NCBI RefSeq assembly: GCF_008831285.2
Contig: NC_045149.1
Location: 18,677,035-18,741,034 of the forward strand
Reading direction: 5' to 3'
Source of the DNA: Nymphaea colorata
Taxonomy: Eukaryota; Streptophyta; Magnoliopsida; Nymphaeales; Nymphaeaceae
Length of the DNA stretch: 64,000 nucleotides
Part shown: positions 42,051-52,800 of the stretch, one piece after another
How the letters are laid out: each line of letters starts with the position of its first letter
Position numbering within the stretch: the first letter of the stretch is position 1
Program-made: the position numbers and the translations under genes
Notes under the pieces: model-generated
The model's input: the letters and a program-made list of their open reading frames with translations, nothing else
Told to the model about the DNA's origin: nothing
Database searches by the model: none

Positions 42051-44174
42051 GCCTTTGTAAGGTCACCTATTCTTTAGTTTGCTTCCTCTGCAAAACTGCT
42101 CTGATCAGTAAAACTCATAGAAATTTGTCTTACTCATTAGTGCCAAAGTGATAGCATACATGCATTTTACACAGTTGTTGATTTTATTTTGTTAAATCAA
42201 CTTGAATTCTTTTATAAATTGTTTCTTAATTACCAGTTGAGTGGGCACTTCTTAACTTACTTTGATTACCTTTTCCCCCGAAAGACCGCTTCAAAGGAAA
42301 ATATGAGCCTGAACCCTATTGCAAGCAGACGTAAAAATCTTTGGTTGATACCTCTTGATCAAGGGATGTGTATATATGCATATCTAAATAGTTTTAACTA
42401 GGAAATGGGTAGTGCCCACAACAATTAAAGTCTGATCAAGGCCTTCATGACAGCTATAGTGATCAGTCCTTATTGGTCTGTCTCATACTTCACCTTTATG
42501 CATTACTAGATGTCCCTACTTTTGCTCCATAAGCTCTTTCTCTACTGCATTTGAGAAATGAGGATTTTTTTCTTTTTTGCTATGAAATTTCTTATCATTT
42601 GTCAAATTGTAAGCTTAGTTCTCTTATGGTCTGATGACAAATTCCTGCTCCACCACTAGAGTTTTATGTGGTTCTTTTTGAAGCTGAACCTTTGTCTTTT
42701 TTTTTTTAAAAAAAAACTGAAATATACAGATGATGGAATAAGAACAGTTTAAAACCATTGCAACAACCTCTTTGTTGCTGGAGGATTTAGTTCATGCATC
42801 TGCATTATCTGTAGAGAGATGGTTTGAATTGGCAAGTGATGTACTTTCAGATCATGAGCCCCTTTACTTGCATATTGCAGTCTCTGTCACAGTTCCGATC
42901 TTCACACCATTTGCCTTTCATGTGTTCGCATCTCCTCAATATGCATTAAACTCTTGTCTAGATCCACTTTTGGGAAGAAGCCAACTGCTCAAGTGATGGG
43001 CTTGTTTTCTAGATGCTAAGGGGAGTGAGGTTATTAGCATGCAGATGAGGTGAGATGAAAACAGAAAATAGTTGCTTCGTAAGTGGGTTGCCTATCAGTT
43101 TTTAAATATTTGAATATGTACAATAGGTTTATTTACAAAATTCATTTTAGATGGTAAAGAATAACAGTAGGTTGGTCATGTTGCCCAAATAACTAATTGA
43201 ACTGTGGTCCAGCGGAGAGAGAGATGCCAAAAATAACAGTGAGTACACCAACAATCATCATGATAGAGACGAATCATTTCGAAGGGTCATAAAAAATAAA
43301 TTTATGTTCATTACCATCTAAAGCAGTTTTCAGGTTATCTGATAACACTTTAGAAGGCCATGGCAGTGGATATCATTTAGAACAAGAGACATTCATCAGC
43401 CAATTATGTAGGCACTTTTTCTTGAGCAGGCTATTTGATGGAAATATCCATTGTTGGCACCTAAGTCTATGGGAGGACTTGAATTGGCACAACGTAAAGT
43501 GGGTACTTCGTAACCACGGATGGAGACTGCTGGGGATATCTCACCTTCTGATTTCAAAGCATTGGGTTCTAGTGAAGTTAACTTTTAACAAAGAGAGGAG
43601 TTTAGCTGCAATTTTTATCAATATTGTGCTGATTGGTAAATTGATTATATATATTGATGATGTTTCTACATTCAACAGCCAAATGTTAAATATAATCACA
43701 TATTGTTTAAGAAAATGACATGATGTTCAGTTCAAATACATATATGAGCTTCAAAAACTAAATATTCTTCTTATCAAACAAATCATCATTTTTTGGAAGC
43801 TTGTATGTAAAGGTTCAGACTGGATTTGTTTATTTACCTGTGCATTTAGTTTGGGAAGGTTTGGTAACTAAGCTTGTGTGTTTTGACTGGTAAGGTGAAA
43901 AGTCTATCATCTAACTTTATCGCCTCTTCTTAGGTACTTGATTCTTTTTGGGTGCTAGGAATATTTGAAAATCGAGAATAGCTAAGTTGGTGGCATCTAT
44001 TCCTTAAATGTTAGGGCATGCATCTCCTGATGAGGAACATATATGATGTTTTTTCATGTACCTTTTTTAGTCATGATATGTGTAACTCACTTATTCTTGT
44101 TGTCTATAGCTAGAAATGGGTCTTTCAAACACTTACAGTAGTTAATCCGCGATTCACCTTTGTACATTTACCAG
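42051..44174. other. Degraded or intronic sequence, no gene assigned
   Basis: Several open stretches occur (for example 42772-42996 and 43422-43718 on the plus strand) without recognisable motifs. If the gamma-tubulin complex fragment downstream was once a whole gene, its earlier exons should lie here, but I could not find them, which suggests that the 5' part is missing. Confidence 0.35.
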
Positions 44175-45668
44175 GCTACCTTGTTAGGGCATCAAGTCAT
44201 GTATCGACAACTAGCAGCCTGGATGGTTCATGGACTTCTTCACGATCAATATGGAAATTTTTTTATTAGGAGGTATTGTTCTTTTCTGCAGACAGTTGAA
44301 CAATCACTAGGATTGACAGTTTTTCTTAGCCCGTCTTTCCAATTGCTCAACTGAAAACTGAACATTCAGCACCTTGTGTCAGCATCTTGGACTGTTTTTA
44401 CCAATTCGAAAATTGAAGTGCCTGATATGTAAGTGCATTTTGCATGCATCTTTGACAAACTGGAACTCAGGATTCCATGTTTTCTTGGTATATTTCCTCG
44501 AGCCTTCAGAGATGAAACATTGATTGGTGCATTGGACTGTTGGTTTTATACTCTTCAGTTGCAATTTGAAGTGTTGAAATTTCAAATCACGTGACAAAGG
44601 ACTTTTGATTATGTCTGTGCAAAATTTTGGTTTCCTGTCTGCTTTCTCGTCCCTTTGATGGGCATCTATCCTTTAAATTCTTAAATTATTCAGGCTTCTT
44701 AATTTTTACCTCTATTTCATTGACTTCTTAAGCAAGTCAATTGATATTGTCCATTATACTAAATATTGAAAAGACTTTGATTTCTCAAAGCAGCCAACCT
44801 TTGATGGTGATTGTTTCGGTTTTAACCTAGATACAAGAGAACAAATTTTTTCTTCAGATGGGCCATAACATTGAACCAGATTTGCTTTCTCGTTCAAACA
44901 CATATTTTTGTAATATTTTTCTGTTGTAGCTTATACCTATTTGACACATACATCAGGGGTTGTTTACCTCTTGAAGACTGTTCAGCTTGCCTACCTTTTG
45001 GAAATGGAAATGTTATATCTCTATTGCTATTTTGTTTGCTCTGGTGCGTCAGCTTGTTATATATGCCATGTCTTATGCAAGTATGCACCATGCTGCACAG
45101 TGCAGGTTGTGCGACCAGAATATTTCTATATGCAGTTTACTGCATCCATACTTTTCTCTGGGGAGGCAATAAGGGTTCTAAGGAACCCTTGCCCTGATTT
45201 CAGGTGTGAGGCTGATGTTTTTCATCATGGAGTTCCAAGAAGATCCAACAGATATCAATAATTGTTTGGATGCTTTCCTCAAGAAGAGCCTTGTATTGAT
45301 ATTAATTTGTTGGAGAAGAATTTCTCCCTCAATCTGAAGCGGATAAAATTGTTGGTATGCTTCAAGAATTAAAGGTACCCACCATCCATCTTTGTTTTCC
45401 TTCACTTGTTAGTATTGTTTGAATGCAACATGTTCTACTTAATATATTGTGAATTTAATATATTGTGAATTTATGTGTGAATTAAGCTTTATGATAGACA
45501 TATGAAAAAAGTTACTGTTTGCAATCTGTTGCTTTGCTTGCTTGTACTATTTTGCAACAAATTTCTCTGATTTTAGATATCTTGCATGAGTTTCCCGAGT
45601 TTGATAAGAGGTCATTCAAACATGCTGTTGACTCCATTCGCATGATAGCAGCTGGTCATCGTTGGCAG
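44175..45668 (+). pseudogene. Gamma-tubulin complex component 4 (GCP4) fragment, degenerate
   Basis: Three exon-like blocks match internal plant GCP4 sequence, as I recall the family, in the right order. Block 1 (44175-44272) reads GHQVMYRQLAAWMVHGLL, then QYGNFFIRR. Block 2 (45106-45374) includes RPEYFYMQFTASILFSG, AIRVLRNPCPDF and, later, EEFLPQSEADKIVGM. Block 3 (about 45590-45668) reads FDKRSFKHAVDSIRMIAAG. GCP4 is a core subunit of the gamma-tubulin ring complex that nucleates microtubules. This copy is broken: an in-frame TAA at 45259-45261, and a frame change near 45300-45318 separating CFPQEEPCIDINL from VGEEFLPQSEADK. The N-terminal exons, the exon between blocks 1 and 2, and everything C-terminal are not found. 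It is a partial duplicated copy, not a retrocopy, because intron-like sequence remains. Confidence 0.82.
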
Positions 45669-45820
45669 ATGGGGGCTGTTAGCAATATAATTGTGCACAC
45701 ACACATGCACTGACCGAGCTCATGAACAAGCTAGGGCTGTTCTTTTAACTGTTCATTTTCCTCCCACTCTAGCTCATGAAATTATTACATAATTAAGTGG
45801 GGGGTTGAGACAATATTAAG

Positions 45821-46497
45821 GGGGTGTTTGGATGACACCCTCTTAAAACCAGGTTATAAGGAAACCAGGTATTGTTAAACTTCGCTTTCTAAACCAGGTT
45901 GTAAACCTGGTTTGTCAGTTTGGATGACAATAAGAAACCAAGTTTTTACCTTCTAAACATGGCATTTGTTTGGATGAAAAAAACCTGGTTTTATATGAAG
46001 CCTCTAGAATTCAAAGTTCAGTTGAATGTTATATACAACTAAATGATAGTTGAACAAATAAAATCACCCATTATACCACCACTAGGCATCTAGATTTTAA
46101 GATTACCTTTGACTATAGTTCCTTGCTCAAATTCTCCTTAGAGCAGGGTTGATTTATAAATTTCTATCGAACTGATCATTAGGATCCTTCGATAAACCTA
46201 ATGACCAAGCACATTTATAACTACCTCAATTATTATAAAATGCATAATGATTTCATTTATGCTACTAGTTGGAAATAAGAGGATCCATGAATAGAGAACT
46301 TGTAGTATATTTACAATTAAGTAATTAACCCACGTTTAAAAATGCTAACCAAGTCCATAGATTTTTCTAAGTGTAGACATAAAACTGTACCAAACCTGCC
46401 CCTAGGGTGAAAAATATGGGGGAGCGGGTTTTTTGAACCAGGTTTTGAGAAAAACTGAGGTTCTTAAAAATCCAGTTTATTGTCATCCAAACACCCC
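45821..46497. mobile_element. MITE with perfect 17-bp terminal inverted repeats
   Basis: ggggtgtttggatgaca at 45821-45837 is exactly inverted as tgtcatccaaacacccc at 46481-46497, bounding a 677-bp non-coding AT-rich segment. The subterminal sequences (aaccaggttataagg, aaccaggtttt) also echo each other. GGGGTGTTTGG-type ends are common among plant PIF/Harbinger- and hAT-like MITEs; no clear target duplication was found, so the superfamily is left open. Confidence 0.8.
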
Positions 46498-46675
46498 AAA
46501 AATAGGGTTTCCAGGCAAAATGAGGTTTTGCATCTCAAAACTCCATTTTGGGGTGTCAACCAAACACAACGTCAGTTTGGGAACAATATGAAAATTTACA
46601 TGATTCCTCATTTCAAGAACGTGGGGCATATTCAAGGCAATCAATGATGGCCCTCTTATCAAAGTCTTGTTTCCA
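46498..46675. mobile_element. Second MITE-like terminus beside the first
   Basis: At about 46550-46570, ggggtgtcaaccaaacacaa is a diverged version of the inverted end tgtcatccaaacacccc, including the reversed gtgtttgg.tgacacccc core. It appears to be the end of a related, older or truncated element adjoining or enclosing the 45821 one. Confidence 0.45.
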
Positions 46676-46795
46676 AGGCCCAAGGCCAACATCTAAACCG
46701 GATCAAGCTAAACATCTGATCAAGACCCGTCATGCAAAAGTGAAATCTAACATCCAAACCAGATGAGATTACACCCTTGATCCAAATGCCAAATT
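46676..46795. repeat. Two orphan ~60-bp satellite subrepeats outside the array
   Basis: Segments at about 46690-46740 and 46741-46790 contain aacatctaaaccggatcaag, catctgatcaagacccgtca, tgcaaaagtg and aacatccaaaccagatgaga. These match the subrepeat consensus within the 878-bp satellite (aacatctaaacc.gatcag, gtctgatc.a.cccgtgatgcaaaagt) but are more diverged. They lie just before the first full unit. Confidence 0.75.
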
Positions 46796-46807
46796 AAAAA
46801 TCCAGTT

Positions 46808-49800
46808 TGTTAGAATGTTTAAAAGTCTGCCACCATCATGTCAAGGGTTGGTTTAGGAATTTAGATTTTGCCGAAAAGCTAAATCCAACATTTAGACCAA
46901 ACTAGATTCGACCTTCGATCGACACCTTGCATGTAATACTGGAATCCAACATCTAAAACCGATCAGGTTAGACGTCTGATCGAACCCCTGTTTTCAAAGG
47001 CCAATTCCAACTTGTAAACCAGATCAGATTAGACCTCTAATCTAGAGCCGTGATGCAAAAGTCAAACCATACTACTTAACCAGATTTGAGTTATGCTTGC
47101 GATTCAACATCCAAATCCAACATTTGAAGCGGAGCGTATTAGGCCTGTTTTTTGGATCGTTGATATGAAACCGAAATCCAACAACTAAGCGAGGCCAAAT
47201 TAGATGTTTGATACAAATTGTAAATCTCTAATCCGAATTCAACACCAAATCCGGGTCAGAACAGACCTCTGATCCTACTCAGTTCATGTAAGATCAAATG
47301 TAAATTTGGTCGTTCATCGGAATACCTATCTGATTATTTTTCATGGCCGCCAAATCTTGGATCATGGCTATGAGGTTATCTTGTGATTTGATAAGTGTTG
47401 GTTGTATGATCGTCGGTTTGGGAAGTCGCTTGCAGATAGTTTTGGAAAAGAAGGTGTAAATTATATGAGTAATTTTTGGTGTACAATGATTTTTTGTTCA
47501 GTGCTGCCGAGAGGATTGTTTTGTCGAAGATTAAGACATGCAACTGGTAGAAAGTTAACTTTGATATCCCCATCAAAGGAGCTTGTATTGAAGATTTCAT
47601 ATTTGATATATGTCTACGTGGGGAAATTGGAATCATTATCTTTGCACATAGATACGTTTTCATTACAATGTCCTACTTGATTGTTTGTTGGGATGTTTAA
47701 AAGTCTGCCAACATCGTGTCAATGGATGGTTTAGGAATACAGATTTTGCCGAAAAGCTAAATCCAACATTTAGACCAAACTAGATTCGACCTTCGATCGA
47801 CACCTTGCATGTAATACTGAAATCCAACATGTTAAACCGATCAGGTTAGACGTCTGATCAAACCCCTGTTTTCAAAGGCCAATTCCAACTTGTAAACCAG
47901 ATCAGATTAGACCTCTGATCTAGAGCCGTGATGCAAAAGTCAAACCATACTACTTAACCGGGTTTGAGTTATGCTTGTGATTCAACATCCAAATCCAACA
48001 TTTGAAGCGTAGCGTATTAGGCCTGTTTTTTGGATCGTTGATATGAAACCGAAATCCAACAACTAAGCGAGGCCAAATTTGATGTTTGATACAAATTGTA
48101 AATCTCTAGTCCGAATTGAACACCAAATCCGGGTCAGAACAGACCTCTGATCCTACTCACTTCATGTAAGATCAAATGTAAATTTGGTCGTTCATCGGAA
48201 TACCTATCTGATTATTTTTCATGGCCGCCAAATCTTGGATCATGGCTATGAGGTTATCTTGTGATTTGATAAGTGTTGGTTGTATGATCGTCGGTTTGGG
48301 AAGTCGCTTGCGGATAGTTTTGGAAGAGAAGGTGTAAATTATATGAGTAATTTTTGGTGTACAATGATTTTTTGTTCATTGCTGCCGAGAGGATTGTTTT
48401 GTCGAAGATTAAGACATGCAGCTGGTAGAAAGTTAACTTTGATATCCCCGTCAAAGGAGCTTGTATTGAAGATTTCATATTTGATATATGTCTACGTGGG
48501 GAAATTGGAATCATTATCTTTGCACATAGATACGATTTCATTACAATGTCCTACTTGATTGTTTGTTGGGATGTTTAAAAGTCTGCCAACATCGTGTCAA
48601 TGGATGGTTTAGGAATACAGATTTTGCCGAAAAGCTAAATCCAACATTTAGACCAAACTAGATTCGACCTTCGATCGACACCTTGCATGTAATACTGAAA
48701 TCCAACATGTTAAACCGATCAGGTTAGACGTCTGATCAAACCCCTATTTTCAAAGGCCAATTCCAACTTGTAAACCAGATCAGATTAGACCTCTGATCTA
48801 GAGCCGTGATGCAAAAGTCAAACCATACTACTTAACCAGGTTTGAGTTATGCTTGTGATTCAACATCCAAATCCAACATTTGAAGCGTAGCGTATTAGGC
48901 CTGTTTTTTGGATCGTTGATATGAAACCGAAATCCAACAACTAAGCGAGGCCAAATTAGATGTTTGATACAAATTGTAAATCTCTAGTCCGAATTCAACA
49001 CCAAATCCGGGTCAGAAGAGACCTCTCATCCTACTCAGTTCATGTAAGATCAAATGTAAATTTGGTCGTTCATCGGAATACCTATCTGATTATTTTTCAT
49101 GGCCGCCAAATCTTGGATCATGGCTATGAGGTTATCTTGTGATTTGATAAGTGTTGGTTGTATGATCGTCGGTTTGGGAAGTCGCTTGCGGATAGTTTTG
49201 GAAAAGAAGGTGTAAATTATATGAGTAATTTTTGGTGTACAATGATTTTTTGTTCAGTGCTGCCGAGAGGATTGTTTTGTCGAAGATTAAGACATGCAGC
49301 TGGTAGAAAGTTAACTTTGATATCCCCGTCAAAGGAGCTTGTATTGAAGATTTCATATTTGATATATGTCTACGTGGGGAAATTGGAATCATTATCTTTG
49401 CACATAGATACGTTTTCATTACAATGTCCTACTTGATTGTTTGTTGGGATGTTTAAAAGTCTGCCAACATCGTGTCAATGGATGGTTTAGGAATACAGAT
49501 TTTGCCGAAAAGCTAAATCCAACATTTAGACCAAACTAGTTTCGACCTTCGATCGACACCTTGCATGTAATACTGAAATCCAACATGTTAAACCGATCAG
49601 GTTAGACGTCTGATCAAACCCCTGTTTTCAAAGGCCAATTCCAACTTGTAAACCAGATCAGATTAGACCTCTGATCTAGAGCCGTGATGCAAAAGTCAAA
49701 CCATACTACTTAACCAGGTTTGAGTTATGCTTGTGATTCAACATCCAAATCCAACATTTGAAGCGTAGCGTATTAGGCCTGTTTTTTGGATCGTTGATAT

Positions 49801-52800
49801 GAAACTGAAATCCAACAACTAAGCGAGGCCAAATTAGATGTTTGATACAAATTGTAAATCTCTAGTCCGAATTCAACACCAAATCCGGGTCAGAAGAGAC
49901 CTCTGATCCTACTCAGTTCATGTAAGATCAAATGTAAATTTGGTCGTTCATCGGAATACCTATCTGATTATTTTTCATGGCCGCCAAATCTTGGATCATG
50001 GCTATGAGGTTATCTTGTGATTTGATAAGTGTTGGTTGTATGATCGTCGGTTTGGGAAGTCGCTTGCAGATAGTTTTGGAAAAGAAGGTGTAAATTATAT
50101 GAGTAATTTTTGGTGTACAATGATTTTTTGTTCAGTGCTGCCGAGAGGATTGTTTTGTCGAAGATTAAGACATGCAGCTGGTAGAAAGTTAACTTTGATA
50201 TCCCCATCAAAGGAGCTTGTATTGAAGATTTCATATTTGATATATGTCTACGTGGGGAAATTGGAATCATTATCTTTGCACATAGATACGTTTTCATTAC
50301 AATGTCCTACTTGATTGTTTGTTGGGATGTTTAAAAGTCTGCCAACATCGTGTCAATGGATTGTTTAGGAATACAGATTTTGCCGAAAAGCTAAATCCAA
50401 CATTTAGACCAAACTAGATTCGACCTTCGATCGACACCTTGCATGTAATACTGAAATCCAACATGTTAAACCGATCAGGTTAGACGTCTGATCAAACCCC
50501 TGTTTTCAAAGGCCAATTCCAACTTGTAAACCAGATCAGATTAGACCTCTGATCTAGAGCCGTGATGCAAAAGTCAAACCATACTACTTAACCGGGTTTG
50601 AGTTATGCTTGTGATTCAACATCCAAATCCAACATTTGAAGCGTAGCGTATTAGGCCTGTTTTTTGGATCGTTGATATGAAACCGAAATCCAACAACTAA
50701 GCGAGGCCAAATTTGATGTTTGATACAAATTGTAAATCTCTAGTCCGAATTCAACACCAAATCCGGGTCAGAACAGACCTCTGATCCTACTCAGTTCATG
50801 TAAGATCAAATGTAAATTTGGTCGTTCATCGGAATACCTATCTGATTATTTTTCATGGCCGCCAAATCTTGGATCATGGCTATGAGGTTATCTTGTGATT
50901 TGATAAGTGTTGGTTGTATGATCGTCGGTTTGGGAAGTCGCTTGCAGATAGTTTTGGAACAGAAGGTGTAAATTATATGAGTAATTTTTGGTGTACAATG
51001 ATTTTTTGTTCAGTGCTGCCGAGAGGATTGTTTTGTCGAAGATTAAGACATGCAGCTGGTAGAAAGTTAACTTTGATATCCCCATCAAAGGAGCTTGTAT
51101 TGAAGATTTCATATTTGATATATGTCTACGTGGGGAAATTGGAATCATTATCTTTGCACATAGATACGTTTTCATTACAATGTCCTACTTGATTGTTTGT
51201 TGGGATGTTTAAAAGTCTGCCAACATCGTGTCAATGGATGGTTTAGGAATACAGATTTTGCCGAAAAGCTAAATCCAACATTTAGACCAAACTAGATTCG
51301 ACCTTCGATCGACACCTTGCATGTAATACTGAAATCCAACATGTTAAACCGATCAGGTTAGACGTCTGATCAAACCCCTGTTTTCAAAGGCCAATTCCAA
51401 CTTGTAAACCAGATCAGATTAGACCTCTGATCTAGAGCCGTGATGCAAAAGTCAAACCATACTACTTAACCGGGTTTGAGTTATGCTTGTGATTCAACAT
51501 CCAAATCCAACATTTGAAGCGTAGCGTATTAGGCCTGTTTTTTGGATCGTTGATATGAAACCGAAATCCAACAACTAAGCGAGGCCAAATTTGATGTTTG
51601 ATACAAATTGTAAATCTCTAGTCCGAATTCAACACCAAATCCGGGTCAGAACAGACCTCTGATCCTACTCACTTCATGTAAGATCAAATGTAAATTTGGT
51701 CGTTCATCGGAATACCTATCTGATTATTTTTCATGGCCGCCAAATCTTGGATCATGGCTATGAGGTTATCTTGTGATTTGATAAGTGTTGGTTGTATGAT
51801 CGTCGGTTTGGGAAGTCGCTTGCGGATAGTTTTGGAAAAGAAGGTGTAAATTATATGAGTAATTTTTGGTGTACAATGATTTTTTGTTCAGTGCTGCCGA
51901 GAGGATTGTTTTGTCGAAGATTAAGACATGCAGCTGGTAGAAAGTTAACTTTGATATCCCCGTCAAAGGAGCTTGTATTGAAGATTTCATATTTGATATA
52001 TGTCTACGTGGGAAAATTGGAATCATTATCTTTGCACATAGATACGTTTTCATTACAATGTCCTACTTGATTGTTTGTTGGGATGTTTAAAAGTCTGCCA
52101 ACATCGTGTCAATGGATGGTTTAGGAATACAGATTTTGCCGAAAAGCTAAATCCAACATTTAGACCAAACTAGATTCAACCTTCGATCGACACCTTGCAT
52201 GTAATACTGAAATCCAACAAGTTAAACCGATCAGGTTAGACGTCTGATCAAACCCCTGTTTTCAAAGGCCAGTTCCAACTTGTAAACCAGATCAGATTAG
52301 ACCTCTGATCTAGAGCCGTGATGCAAAAGTCAAACCATACTACTTAACCAGGTTTGAGTTATGCTTGTGATTCAACATCCAAATCCAACATTTGAAGCGG
52401 AGCGTATTAGGCCTGTTTTTTGGATCGTTGATATGAAACCGAAATCCAACAACTAAGCGAGGCCAAATTAGATGTTTGATACAAATTGTAAATCTCTAGT
52501 CCGAATTCAACACCAAATCCGGGTCAGAAGAGACCTCTGATCCTACTCAGTTCATGTAAGATCAAATGTAAATTTGGTCGTTCATCGGAATACCTATCTG
52601 ATTATTTTTCATGGCCGCCAAATCTTGGATCATGGCTATGAGGTTATCTTGTGATTTGATAAGTGTTGGTTGTATGATCGTCGGTTTGGGAAGTCGCTTG
52701 CGGATAGTTTTGGAAAAGAAGGTGTAAATTATATGAGTAATTTTTGGTGTACAATGATTTTTTGTTCAGTGCTGCCGAGAGGATTGTTTTGTCGAAGATT

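Noticed and set aside
42772-43718. Coding exons in the open stretches before the GCP4 relic
   Set aside because: There is no recognisable motif and they do not match remembered GCP4 N-terminal sequence; they probably occur by chance.
45204-45209. Splice donor ending GCP4 block 2 at 45203
   Set aside because: A gtgtgag follows, but GCP4-like sequence continues in frame past it and again after the frame change, so the exon runs to 45374.
47402-47680. Tandem gene family encoding a 92-aa protein on the plus strand
   Set aside because: The frame has no ATG at its start, no recognised domain and no promoter. A second open frame overlaps it on the other strand. Recent homogenisation explains its conservation.
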